Below the pieces are notes generated by a model, which saw nothing but the letters and a program-made list of their open reading frames with translations, did no database searches and was not told where the DNA came from. Below are positions 39,952-48,469 of a DNA stretch of 64,000 bases, piece after piece. This stretch comes from Candidatus Latescibacterota bacterium. Its GTDB lineage: Bacteria > Latescibacterota > UBA2968 > UBA8231. Position 1 is the first letter of the stretch. Each line of letters starts with the position of its first letter. The stretch spans positions 62,001-126,000 of the forward strand of contig JAJEFJ010000096.1 in assembly GCA_022820485.1 (NCBI GenBank), written 5' to 3'. The position numbers were made by a program, and so were the translations under genes.

Positions 39952-42129
39952 ATGACTATTCACACGGAAATTTTTCGCACGGCTGGCGGCGTCGCAGTCA
40001 AGCGCCAGACCGAGGAATTGCCCATAGAAAGGCCGCTAGCGTCTCTGCTCGAACGGCTCAATACCCACCGGGGTGCCGTCTTCGCCAGCGGCTACGAGTA
40101 TCCAGGGCGCTATAGCCGCTGGGATATTGGTTTCGTCGATCCGCCGTTGGAACTGGTGGCGCGTCAGCGGGCCTTTGCCTTCCGGGCACTCAACGTGCGC
40201 GGCGAGATGTTGCTGGAGATTTTTCGCGGCAGTCTCGCCAAGCACGAGCATGTGATGGAGCTGGAGCTAACCGACGGTCAGCTCAAAGGCGCGGTAGCTC
40301 CCATGCCCGAGTACTTCCCCGAAGAGGAGCGCTCCAAGCAGCCGACGATCTTCAGCGTCCTGCGCGCTTTGGTGGCGCAGATGCGAGCCGAAGGCGAAAA
40401 TCACTTGGGATTTTACGGGGCGCTGGGCTACGACTTGGTACTCCAGTTTGAGCCGCTCCAACTGCGCCACCCGCGCCGCGAGGACCGGCCCGATCTGCAC
40501 CTCTTTTTGCCAGACGAACTGGTCGTCGTCGATCACCGCAAGGAGCAGGCGCGGCGTTATTGCTATGAGTTTGCCGCTGACGGGTTGTCAACCGAGGGCA
40601 TGGAGCGAGGCACGGACGTCGTGCCCTATGTGCGCGGCGCGGCGTCCGAGATCGCGTGCGACCACGCCCCTGGGGAATACGCCGACAAGGTGCGCGAGGT
40701 CATCGCCGGTACCGAGCGCGGCGACTTCTTTGAGGTGACGCCGAGCCAAGTGCTCAGCGCTGGTTATGCGGGCAACCCGCACACCCTCTTTGAGAATATC
40801 CGCCGCACTAGCCCCAGCCCCTACGAGTTTTTCATCAGCCTCGGCGACGAGTATTTGATCGGCGCTTCGCCCGAGATGTTCGTGCGGGTCAATGGGCCAT
40901 TCGTCGAGACGAGTCCGATTGCCGGGACCATCGGCCGCGGCAAAACCGTGATGGAGGACGCCGAACAGATCCGCGACTTGCTCAACTCAAAAAAGGACGA
41001 GGCCGAGCTGAATATGTGTACGGACGTCGATCGCAACGATAAAGCGCGGATTTGCAAGGAAGGCTCGGTGCGGGTGGTCGGGCGGCGGATGATCGAAAGG
41101 TACTCAAAGGTTTTTCACACGGTGGATCACGTCGTGGGCGAGTTGAAGGACGACTGCGATGGATTCGACGCCCTGCTTTCGCATATGTGGGCGGTGACGC
41201 TTACTGGTGCGCCCAAACCAGCGGCCATGCAGAAGATCGAGGAACTGGAAAACTCGGCGCGGCGCTGGTACGGCGGCTGCGTTGGTATGCTGCTCTTCAG
41301 CGGCGAGATCAACACTGGGATCACCATCCGCACCGTACACTTGGAGGACGGCATCGCCAAAGTACGGGCCGGGGCGACTCTGCTCTGCGACTCGGACCCC
41401 GACGCTGAGGAGCGCGAGACGAGGGCCAAGGCCGAGACCTTTATCAACGCGGTGATCGGCGCTGACGATACCAAGGATAAGGTCGCTCAAATCGCGACTT
41501 CGGGGCAGGGCAAGCGGGTGCTCTTTGTCGATAACCGCGACTCGTTCGTCCACACGCTCGGCGATTACGTGCGGCAGACGGGAGCGGAGGTGGTGACGGT
41601 GCGCGCTGCGAGGTCGCGCGACGGCAGCGGCGCGCGGGGCCTGCGCGACCCCCAGCGCGTCTTCGCCGAGTTTGATCCCGATCTGGTCTTCATCTCGCCG
41701 GGGCCAGGTACGCCCGAGGAATTCGGGGTGCCGGAGTTGGTCAACGAGTGCGTGCGGCGCACGCTGCCGGTTTTTGGCGTGTGTCTCGGATTGCAGGGCA
41801 TCGTCGAGGGCCTCGGTGGCGAGCTAGGGGGGCTTTCCTACCCGATGCACGGCAAGGAATCGACAATTCGCTGCACGCCGGAAGGGATTTTTGACGGGTT
41901 TCCCACGGAGTTTGTCGCCGGGCGCTACCACTCGCTCTACGCCGTGCCGGAGAAGCTGCCCGAGTGCTTGCGGGTGTTAGCGCAGACCAATGACGGGGTC
42001 ATTATGGCCGTAGAGCACCGCGAGTTGCCGGTAGCGGCGGTGCAGTTCCACCCGGAGTCGATCTTGACGCTCAAGGACGATTTGGGCTTGCGGCTGATCG
42101 CCCAAGTAATAGGGAAGTTGGCGCGGTGA
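39952..42129 (+). CDS. trpE(G): Fused anthranilate synthase TrpE-TrpG
   Basis: Makes anthranilate from chorismate and glutamine, the first committed step to tryptophan. Residues 1-495 are the chorismate-utilising TrpE part (RGDFFEVTPSQVLS, LIGASPEMFVR, ETSPIAGTIGRG, LTGAPKPAAMQKIEELE). Residues 505-725 are a class I glutamine amidotransferase with catalytic Cys in VFGVCLGLQG and His-Glu in VQFHPES. The N-terminal HRGAVFASGYEYPGRYSRWDIGF pattern is typical of the fused forms known from rhizobia and others. I use the ATG at 39952, with GGAGA 6 nt upstream; this start lies 17 nt after the attenuator, so transcription depends on antitermination. Confidence 0.95.
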   Translation: MTIHTEIFRTAGGVAVKRQTEELPIERPLASLLERLNTHRGAVFASGYEYPGRYSRWDIGFVDPPLELVARQRAFAFRALNVRGEMLLEIFRGSLAKHEHVMELELTDGQLKGAVAPMPEYFPEEERSKQPTIFSVLRALVAQMRAEGENHLGFYGALGYDLVLQFEPLQLRHPRREDRPDLHLFLPDELVVVDHRKEQARRYCYEFAADGLSTEGMERGTDVVPYVRGAASEIACDHAPGEYADKVREVIAGTERGDFFEVTPSQVLSAGYAGNPHTLFENIRRTSPSPYEFFISLGDEYLIGASPEMFVRVNGPFVETSPIAGTIGRGKTVMEDAEQIRDLLNSKKDEAELNMCTDVDRNDKARICKEGSVRVVGRRMIERYSKVFHTVDHVVGELKDDCDGFDALLSHMWAVTLTGAPKPAAMQKIEELENSARRWYGGCVGMLLFSGEINTGITIRTVHLEDGIAKVRAGATLLCDSDPDAEERETRAKAETFINAVIGADDTKDKVAQIATSGQGKRVLFVDNRDSFVHTLGDYVRQTGAEVVTVRAARSRDGSGARGLRDPQRVFAEFDPDLVFISPGPGTPEEFGVPELVNECVRRTLPVFGVCLGLQGIVEGLGGELGGLSYPMHGKESTIRCTPEGIFDGFPTEFVAGRYHSLYAVPEKLPECLRVLAQTNDGVIMAVEHRELPVAAVQFHPESILTLKDDLGLRLIAQVIGKLAR

Positions 42130-42133
42130 TGTT

Positions 42134-42161
42134 GTAGGGGCGGTTCGCGGACCGCCCCTAC
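42134..42161. repeat. 28-bp palindromic intergenic repeat, copy 1
   Basis: Inverted arms GTAGGGGCGGT (42134-42144) and ACCGCCCCTAC (42151-42161) around TCGCGG. A copy differing by one base lies at 49485-49512. Located 4 bp after the trpEG stop. The family of GTAGGGGCG-palindromes is known as dispersed repeats in several bacterial phyla. Confidence 0.8.
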
Positions 42162-42213
42162 CGAATCGTCTCTACCAAACCATCTCTACGGCCTTTTCCG
42201 CCAACGCACAACC

Positions 42214-42777
42214 ATGCTGCTGATACTTGATAACTACGACTCATTTACCTACAATTTGGTGCATTATTTGGAGGAATTAGGGGCGGCGACCAAGGTCTTG
42301 CGCAACGACGAATTGACGGTCGCCGAAGCGGTGGCACTCGCGCCCGAGCGCGTCGTTATCTCGCCTGGTCCCGGCGGCCCAGATCAAGCTGGAATTTCGT
42401 GCGCGCTCGTCGAGCGGTTGGCCGGTGTGATCCCCATTTTGGGCGTGTGCTTGGGGCATCAAGTCATCGCCCAAGTGTGTGGCGGACGCGTGGTGCGGGC
42501 CGACGAGATCGTCCACGGTCGCGCGACGCCGGTGCAACACGATGGCCGCACGCTCTTTGCCGGCCTGCAAAATCCCTTCGTCGCTACTCGCTATCACTCG
42601 CTAACTGTCGAGCGAGCGAGTTTGCCCGAATGTTTGGAAGTATCGGCTACGAGCGAGGACGGAATGATTATGGGGATTCGGCACCGGCGATGGCCTCTCG
42701 AAGGGGTGCAGTTCCATCCTGAATCGATTCTGACGATAGAGGGCAAACAACTGTTGGCTAATTTTCTTTGCTTATGA
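42214..42777 (+). CDS. pabA: Glutamine amidotransferase, anthranilate/aminodeoxychorismate synthase component II
   Basis: Supplies ammonia from glutamine to a chorismate-utilising synthase. The 187-residue protein has MLLILDNYDSFTYNLVHYLEE, the oxyanion SPGPGGPDQAG, the nucleophile Cys in ILGVCLGHQ, and His-Glu in VQFHPESIL. Because TrpEG already carries its own amidotransferase, this second copy more likely serves PabB in folate synthesis, or is a relic of an unfused system; no pabB is in the window. The gene has 84 bp upstream containing a palindromic repeat, and 10 bp before trpD. It could equally be named trpG. Confidence 0.88.
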   Translation: MLLILDNYDSFTYNLVHYLEELGAATKVLRNDELTVAEAVALAPERVVISPGPGGPDQAGISCALVERLAGVIPILGVCLGHQVIAQVCGGRVVRADEIVHGRATPVQHDGRTLFAGLQNPFVATRYHSLTVERASLPECLEVSATSEDGMIMGIRHRRWPLEGVQFHPESILTIEGKQLLANFLCL

Positions 42778-42787
42778 GGAGCGCAAC

Positions 42788-43798
42788 ATGATACAAGAAG
42801 CTATAAGAGACCTGATCGCTGGGGCAGACCTAGGCCGTGTTAAGATGCGGGCGGTGATGGAGCAGATTATGAGTGGCCAAGCTACGGACGCCCAGATCGG
42901 CGCGTTTCTCGTTGCCCTGCGGATCAAAGGCGAGACCATCGACGAGATCGCTGGCGGTGCCGAAGTCATGCGCGAAAAAGCTACGCCGATAGTAACAGTG
43001 CGCCCCGATCTCATCGACACCTGCGGCACTGGCGGTGATGATTCGGGGACCTTCAATATCTCTACGACGGTAGCCTTTGTCGCTTGTGGTGCCGGTTTGG
43101 CAGTGGCCAAGCACGGCACCCGCTCAATATCGAGCCAGTGCGGCTCGTCGGACGTGCTGACCGCATTAGGGGTCAACGTCGAAGCTGCGCCGGAAAAGGT
43201 CGGCGAGTGCATTGACGAAGTCGGCATTGGCTTTCTCTTCGCGATAGCCTTGCACGGGGCGATGAAACACGCCGTCGGCCCGCGCAGGGAGTTAGCGACC
43301 CGCACGGTTTTTAACATCTTGGGGCCGCTGACCAATCCGGCTGGAGCCAAGAGGCAATTGCTCGGCGTGTTCGACGGCGCGTTGACTGAGGCGCTCGCCG
43401 GAGTGCTGCGCGAGTTGGGATCGGATCAGGCCCTAGTGGTACACGGCTCGGACGGGCTGGACGAGATCACGCTGACGGGGCCGACGCAGGTCAGCGAGCT
43501 TAGAGACGGGCAGGTCAGTACGCGTCAGATTCACCCGGGGGATTTTGGCTTGCAGACAGTCTCAGCCGAGGCGCTCAAAGGTGGCGATGCGGACCACAAT
43601 GCGCGCATCCTGCGCGGGGTACTCGATGGCGAGGAAGGGCCGCAGCGCGACGTAGTGCTGCTCAACGCGGCGGCGGCGATAGTCGTTGGTGGGTTGGCCG
43701 AGGATATAATCGCTGGTCTCGAAGTGGCTCGGGAGTCCATCGACTCGGGCAAGGCGCGCCAAGCCTTGGATCGGCTGGTTGAGGTAAGCAATTCCTAA
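42788..43798 (+). CDS. trpD: Anthranilate phosphoribosyltransferase
   Basis: Joins PRPP and anthranilate, second step of tryptophan synthesis. Hallmarks: the PRPP-binding DTCGTGGDDSGTFNIST (about residues 78-94), KHGTRSISSQCGSSDVL, and NILGPLTNPAGAKRQLLGV. The N-terminal helical domain (residues 1-70) is typical of class III phosphoribosyltransferases. Length 336 aa is normal. ATG with GAGGAG upstream at 42776-42781. trpF, trpB and trpA do not follow, so the pathway is split across the genome. Confidence 0.95.
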   Translation: MIQEAIRDLIAGADLGRVKMRAVMEQIMSGQATDAQIGAFLVALRIKGETIDEIAGGAEVMREKATPIVTVRPDLIDTCGTGGDDSGTFNISTTVAFVACGAGLAVAKHGTRSISSQCGSSDVLTALGVNVEAAPEKVGECIDEVGIGFLFAIALHGAMKHAVGPRRELATRTVFNILGPLTNPAGAKRQLLGVFDGALTEALAGVLRELGSDQALVVHGSDGLDEITLTGPTQVSELRDGQVSTRQIHPGDFGLQTVSAEALKGGDADHNARILRGVLDGEEGPQRDVVLLNAAAAIVVGGLAEDIIAGLEVARESIDSGKARQALDRLVEVSNS

Positions 43799-43861
43799 GT
43801 ACATCATCGCTCACAATCAGCCGGTGCGAAAGTGCCCGGCCCAGTTAAAGAAGAAGCGATT

Positions 43862-44089
43862 ATGACCGAGTTAAGTCCCGACGCGCTGACCGGAACCGTG
43901 CAGCAGATGGATAAGCGGCTCGACAGCATCGAGAGACGCCTTGACGGTATCGAGACCCGACAGCGCGAGGACACCAACGCCGTCAACCAGCGCATCGATA
44001 CGTTGACGCGCTGGGTTGTCGGCATCCAGCTAAGCACCTTTATCGCGCTGGTAGGCTTGTTGGTAACGATCCTGTTGAAGCTGCCCTAG
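43862..44089 (+). CDS. Small coiled-coil membrane protein
   Basis: The 75-residue product starts at the ATG 43862 with AAGAAG upstream; an in-frame GTG-type start at 43832 is less likely. Residues 13-55 form a heptad-like helix (MDKRLDSIERRLDGIETRQR, Leu/Ile every third or fourth position), and residues 52-73 a membrane helix (VVGIQLSTFIALVGLLVTILL). This architecture is common among small tail-anchored proteins of unknown function, for example haemolysin-XhlA-like proteins. It sits between trpD and trpC on the same strand, with no known role in the pathway. Confidence 0.6.
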   Translation: MTELSPDALTGTVQQMDKRLDSIERRLDGIETRQREDTNAVNQRIDTLTRWVVGIQLSTFIALVGLLVTILLKLP

Positions 44090-44100
44090 CCACGACCCAA

Positions 44101-44880
44101 ATGGCGGATATCCTAAGCGAAATAGCTGCGTACAAGCGCGAATTCGTCGCCGACCGCCAGCGCCAGCGCAGCCTAGCCGATGTGAGGTCGCAGGCTCGCG
44201 ATACGGCGGTGCCGACCGATTTCATGGGTGCGCTAACTGCGGATGGGATTGCGCTGATCGCCGAGGTAAAAAAAGCCTCGCCGTCCAAGGGCGTCATCCG
44301 CGCTGACTTCGACCCAGAGTGGATCGCCGATGCGTATGCCGCTCATGGTGCGCGCTGTCTTTCGGTATTGACGGACGAGGCGTATTTTCAGGGGTGCGAT
44401 GCTTATTTGCAGATGGCTAAGGCCGTCGCGGGCTTGCCGGTGTTGCGCAAGGATTTTACCATCGACGAATACCAGCTCTACGAAGCCCGCGTCATCGGTG
44501 CTGACGCCGTTTTGCTGATCGTGGCATTGATGGACTCCAGCCAGCTCGACGACTACCTCGGCTTAGCCAGCGAGTTGGAATTAGACGCGCTAGTCGAAGT
44601 CCACGATGGAGCGGAGCTGGCGCGGGCCAAAGCGGCCGGTGCCCGGCTTATCGGCGTCAACAACCGCGATCTGCGGACCTTTGAGACAACCTTGGAGACG
44701 ACCTTTGCGCTTGTGGATCAGATGCCGGAGGGGGCTGTCGTCGTCAGCGAGAGCGGCATTGAAGATCGCGGCGATGTCGAGCGGCTCGCCGCTGCGGGCG
44801 TCGATGCGATCTTGGTCGGCGAATCCCTGATGCGCGAAGACGATATCGGGGCTAAAGTGAGGGAGCTATTGGGCGCGTGA
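44101..44880 (+). CDS. trpC: Indole-3-glycerol phosphate synthase
   Basis: Closes the ring of the carboxyphenylamino-deoxyribulose phosphate to indole-3-glycerol phosphate. TIM-barrel signatures are complete: catalytic Lys in IALIAEVKKASPSKGVIR, Lys in VLRKDFTIDEYQ, LIGVNNRDLRTFE, and VVSESGIEDRGDV. Length 259 aa. Monofunctional; the TrpF domain fused in enterobacteria is absent. Starts 11 bp after the small membrane protein, and its stop overlaps the trpS GTG by 4 bp. Confidence 0.95.
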   Translation: MADILSEIAAYKREFVADRQRQRSLADVRSQARDTAVPTDFMGALTADGIALIAEVKKASPSKGVIRADFDPEWIADAYAAHGARCLSVLTDEAYFQGCDAYLQMAKAVAGLPVLRKDFTIDEYQLYEARVIGADAVLLIVALMDSSQLDDYLGLASELELDALVEVHDGAELARAKAAGARLIGVNNRDLRTFETTLETTFALVDQMPEGAVVVSESGIEDRGDVERLAAAGVDAILVGESLMREDDIGAKVRELLGA

Positions 44881-45860
44881 AAAAGCGAGTATTTTCGGGC
44901 ATTCAGCCTTCGGGCCACATCCACATCGGCAACTACATCGGGGCCGTCCGCAATTGGCTGGTCAACCTAGAGGACCGCGACAACATCTTCTGCGTGGTCG
45001 ATCAGCACGCGATCACCGTGCCGTACGACCCAGAGGCTTTGCATAGCGGCACGCGCGAGGCCGTGGCCTTGTACATTGCCTGTGGCCTCGATCCGCAAAA
45101 GTGCCGTCTCTTCGTGCAGTCGCACATTCCCGAACACACTGAGTTGGCTTGGCTTTTTACTTGTATCACGCCGATGGGTTGGCTGGAGCGGATGACCCAA
45201 TTTAAGGATCGGGTAGGTGCGCGGCGCGAGCGCGTCGGCACGGGGCTGTTCGTCTATCCGACGTTGATGGCTGCCGATATCCTGCTCTATCAGGCGCACG
45301 AGGTCCCCGTCGGCGACGACCAAAAACAGCACGTGGAACTGACGCGTGACATTGCCGAGCGCTTCAATCGCCAGTTCGGCGAGGTATTCACCGTGCCCGA
45401 GCCGGTCATTCCGCAAGTCGGTGCGCGGATCATGGGGCTCGACGATCCGACCGCGAAAATGTCTAAGTCGGTCGAGGGCCAATACCACAGCGTCGGCTTG
45501 CTCGATGACCCGGATAAGGTGCGCAAGACGATCATGCGGGCGGTGACTGATTCGCAGCAGGGGATTGTCTTCGATCCGATCCGTCCCGGACTGTTCAACC
45601 TGCTGACGATCTACCAGGCGTTGACTGGTCAGGGGAACGACGAGATTGAGACGCATTTTGCTGGCAAGGGGTACGGCGACTTGAAAAAGGAATTGGTCGA
45701 AGTGGTCATCGCCGAGATCGAGCCGATCCAGGCCCGCTATCGGGAACTGACGGCGGATCCTACCTATATAGACGCAGTACTCGCCGATAGTGTCGAGAAA
45801 CTGCGTCCAATCGTTGACGCAACCATGGACGCGGTCCGCCGGGCTATGGGGCATCGGTAA
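44877..45860 (+). CDS. trpS: Tryptophanyl-tRNA synthetase
   Basis: Charges tRNA-Trp. Class Ic synthetase with the HIGH-like SGHIHIGNYIGA (residues 10-21) and KMSKS motif AKMSKSVEGQ, the substrate-binding QVGDDQ-like VGDDQKQHVELTRDIA, and normal length (327 aa). The GTG start overlaps the trpC stop. Its place inside the trp cluster is notable: if the attenuator upstream of trpEG governs the whole run, trpS expression would respond to the charging of its own product. Confidence 0.95.
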   Translation: MKKRVFSGIQPSGHIHIGNYIGAVRNWLVNLEDRDNIFCVVDQHAITVPYDPEALHSGTREAVALYIACGLDPQKCRLFVQSHIPEHTELAWLFTCITPMGWLERMTQFKDRVGARRERVGTGLFVYPTLMAADILLYQAHEVPVGDDQKQHVELTRDIAERFNRQFGEVFTVPEPVIPQVGARIMGLDDPTAKMSKSVEGQYHSVGLLDDPDKVRKTIMRAVTDSQQGIVFDPIRPGLFNLLTIYQALTGQGNDEIETHFAGKGYGDLKKELVEVVIAEIEPIQARYRELTADPTYIDAVLADSVEKLRPIVDATMDAVRRAMGHR

Positions 45861-45870
45861 GGGAGTAACT

Positions 45871-46143
45871 ATGGAGCTAAGTGACTGGCGCGAACGCATT
45901 GATGGTATTGACCGGAAAATGATCGATCTGCTCAACGAGCGCATGCAGTGCGCACACGAGGTTGGGCGAATTAAAAAAGCTGCGGGAAAACCAATACGCG
46001 ATCCCGAGCGCGAGCGCGATGTGATCGCCAAGACCAAAGCCTACAATCAAGGACTTCAAGGGCCGATGAAGGACGAGGACCTAGAGAAGCTCTATCGGCT
46101 GCTCATCGAACTAACCACCTACTTCGAACACGAGGAGAGCTAG
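45871..46143 (+). CDS. Chorismate mutase (AroQ type)
   Basis: Converts chorismate to prephenate at the branch to Phe and Tyr. The 90-residue helical protein shows the AroQ pattern: WRERIDGIDRKMIDLLNERM, Lys in GRIKKAAGKPIRDPERERDV, and a C-terminal helix EDLEKLYRLLIELTTYF. The ATG at 45871 has GGGAG upstream and lies 10 bp after trpS. Immediately downstream is prephenate dehydrogenase in another frame; in some bacteria these two are fused as the T-protein. Confidence 0.9.
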   Translation: MELSDWRERIDGIDRKMIDLLNERMQCAHEVGRIKKAAGKPIRDPERERDVIAKTKAYNQGLQGPMKDEDLEKLYRLLIELTTYFEHEES

Positions 46144-46172
46144 CCTTCTTCCGGCGGGCAGTCATCGTCGGC

Positions 46173-47240
46173 GTGGGCCTGATCGGCGGCTCCATAGGCT
46201 TGGCGCTCAAGCGCACTGGCTTTAGCGGGCAGCTTGTGGGCGTCAGTCGCCCCGCGACCATCGCCCGCGCGCTGGAATTGGGCGTGATCGACGAGGGTTG
46301 GGGCTACGACGATCTGGGGCAGGCGCTCAAAGGGGCCGACTTGGTCTTTATCTGCACGCCGATCAAGCGGATTCTGACGCTGATTGCGGAGGTGGGTCAG
46401 CTCGCTGAACCGGGGACACTCGTTACCGACGTGGGGAGCACCAAGCGGCGCATCGTCGCAGCGGCCCAAGCCCATTTCAGCGACGAGGTGTACTTTGTCG
46501 GTGGCCACCCTATGGCCGGCTCTGAAAAGGCGGGCGTGACCGCGGCCGATCCGTTTCTCTTCCAGAATGCGATCTACATTTTGGTCCCCGATCAGAAGGT
46601 GCCAGCCGACCGTTACCAAGCGTTCACCGCTCTTTTGCGGCAGGTCGGGGCGCGGGTGATGGAACTAGACGCTGAGTCACACGACCGGGCGGTCGCTGCG
46701 ATCAGCCACTTGCCGCAGATGATGGCGACCTCGCTGGTGAGTATGGTCGGGCGGCTGAATGCCGAACGGGACCACTTTCTACCGTTGGCGGCTGGCGGTT
46801 TCCGCGACTTGACGCGGATTGCCTCTAGCCCGTTCGCGCCGGTGTGGGAGGATATCTGCGCGACCAACGCCGACGAGATCCGCGCGATGATCGATCGCTA
46901 TATTGCCGCGCTCGCGGATGTGAGGGAGCAGTTGGAGGCAGAGGAGCTAAAGGCGGATTTCGATTTTGCCAATGAGATTCGGGGTTCCATCCCAAGGGAT
47001 TCAAAGGGGTTTATCCACGTGCTGTACGAGATTCTGGTGCTAGCCGAGGACCGGCCGGGCGTCATCGCCGAGATCGGGCAGGCGCTGGGGGCGCAAGGGG
47101 TAAACATCAACGATATTGAGGTGATGAAGGTGCGCGAGGGCGAGGGAGGGACGCTGCGGTTGGGATTTGACAGTGCCGAGAGTGCGGAAAACGCGCTGGA
47201 AATTTTGACTAGGCTCGGGTATGTGGCGCGGAGACCCTAG
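46173..47240 (+). CDS. tyrA: Prephenate dehydrogenase with ACT domain (start codon problem)
   Basis: Oxidises prephenate to 4-hydroxyphenylpyruvate, leading to tyrosine. Residues include a Rossmann domain, CTPIKRILTLIAEV, TDVGSTKRRIV, GGHPMAGSEKAG with the catalytic His, and HLPQMMATSLV. A C-terminal ACT domain (LYEILVLAEDRPGVIAEIGQ) probably binds an amino acid effector. GTG 46173 is the first conventional start, but it cuts the nucleotide motif: the frame upstream reads FFRRAVIVGVGLIGGSIG, so the protein should begin near 46146, where the codon is TTC. A GAGGAG site at 46132-46137 sits at the right distance for that point. Confidence 0.88.
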   Translation: MGLIGGSIGLALKRTGFSGQLVGVSRPATIARALELGVIDEGWGYDDLGQALKGADLVFICTPIKRILTLIAEVGQLAEPGTLVTDVGSTKRRIVAAAQAHFSDEVYFVGGHPMAGSEKAGVTAADPFLFQNAIYILVPDQKVPADRYQAFTALLRQVGARVMELDAESHDRAVAAISHLPQMMATSLVSMVGRLNAERDHFLPLAAGGFRDLTRIASSPFAPVWEDICATNADEIRAMIDRYIAALADVREQLEAEELKADFDFANEIRGSIPRDSKGFIHVLYEILVLAEDRPGVIAEIGQALGAQGVNINDIEVMKVREGEGGTLRLGFDSAESAENALEILTRLGYVARRP

Positions 47241-47243
47241 GCT

Positions 47244-48467
47244 ATGGCAGCAATTGTAAGTCCAGCCAAGAAAATTGTGGGGCAGGTTTCGGTGCCCGGA
47301 GAGCGGGAGCCAGCCGAGCGTGCACTCGTGTTGGCTGCGCTGAGCGAGGGGGATAGCACTGTCCACCACGTGCCCGTTGCTGCTGACCGGGTGGCCGCTC
47401 TGTTGCGCGAATTAGGTGTTGACATCACCAAGCGGGCAGGCACTCGTGTGGTGCATGGCGTTGGGCTGCGGGGATTTCAGGAGGCCGCGGGACCGCTCGA
47501 TCTAGAAGGGTTGGGCGATACCGCGCTGTTGTTGCTTCCCTTACTCGCCGGGCAAACGTTTCACTCACAGGTGAAGTTGGGCACGGAAGCCGAGCGGTGT
47601 CGGCCCTTGCTCAACCTGCTGGCCCAGCTCGGATTCGCCGTCGAACAGGAGAGCGCGGACACCTTTGTAATCGGGGGTCAGCAGGCCAAAGGGTTCGTCC
47701 TCTCCGAGGCACCGCCGACCGACGCCCTAGCGCTGGGCGCTATGGTGGCCGCACTCTTTGCCGAGGGGACGACCGCGCTGAAAGTCGGCAGCCGCGTGGA
47801 ACGATTATTGCGCGGGCGTGGAGTCGCCGTCGAGCGGCGCAAACTGCTGTCGGTAGAGGGCGGGCAGGCGCTGCAGGGCGTTGACGTAGAGGTGCCTGGG
47901 CAACTCGCGTTGGCTTATCCGCTCATGGGGGCTGCGCTGTGCCGCAAGGGATCGGAGCTAACCATCAAGCGCGTGGTCATTCGCCCTAAGCAGCGGGCGT
48001 TTTTGGATTTGCTGCGGCAAATTGGGGCGCAGATCGACGCGGAAGGCCTTGAGGGAAACGAGTTCGATTTGCACGTGAGCGCCAGCCAGTTAAAGGCCAC
48101 GCGCGTGGCGGGGTCGCGAGCGGCTAAGGTCGCCGACCAGATCGCGTTGCTAGCAGTCTTGGCGACCCAGACGCAGGGGACGACGGTCATCCGCGATATC
48201 GAAGACGTGCCGCACGTGGAGCATTTGTGTGCTGCGCTGCGCTCGCTCGATGCGCGGATTGGCCAGTTCCCCGAGGGGCTCGTCATCAAAGGCGGCTTCC
48301 CGCTCCAAGGCGGCGAACTCGACGGCAAGGGCGATCCCGGTTTAACCATGGCCTTTGCCGTGGCCGGGCTGTTGGCCGAAGGGGAGCTGACCATCCAAGG
48401 CAGCGGGTGCTTGGTGCCCATCTGGCCCGATTTTTTTAAGACCGTACAATCTATTGGAGGAGATTGA
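47244..48467 (+). CDS. AroA (EPSP synthase)-fold protein lacking catalytic residues
   Basis: The 407-residue protein is related over its whole length to EPSP synthase (for example KIVGQVSVPG, LAVLATQTQGTTVIRD, TMAFAVAGLLAEGELTI and WPDFFKTVQSIGG match equivalent AroA segments). Against E. coli AroA almost all active-site residues are replaced: Lys22 to Arg21, Ser23 to Glu22, Asn94/Gly96 to Leu/Asp, Ser-Ser-Gln 169-171 to Pro-Thr-Asp, Lys340/Arg344 lost, Arg386 to Gly366, Lys411 to Pro392. Arg27 and Asp313 appear kept (Arg26, Asp298). It lies between tyrA and aroE in the normal aroA position. It is probably not an active EPSP synthase by the known mechanism. Confidence 0.8.
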   Translation: MAAIVSPAKKIVGQVSVPGEREPAERALVLAALSEGDSTVHHVPVAADRVAALLRELGVDITKRAGTRVVHGVGLRGFQEAAGPLDLEGLGDTALLLLPLLAGQTFHSQVKLGTEAERCRPLLNLLAQLGFAVEQESADTFVIGGQQAKGFVLSEAPPTDALALGAMVAALFAEGTTALKVGSRVERLLRGRGVAVERRKLLSVEGGQALQGVDVEVPGQLALAYPLMGAALCRKGSELTIKRVVIRPKQRAFLDLLRQIGAQIDAEGLEGNEFDLHVSASQLKATRVAGSRAAKVADQIALLAVLATQTQGTTVIRDIEDVPHVEHLCAALRSLDARIGQFPEGLVIKGGFPLQGGELDGKGDPGLTMAFAVAGLLAEGELTIQGSGCLVPIWPDFFKTVQSIGGD

Positions 48468-48469
48468 AG

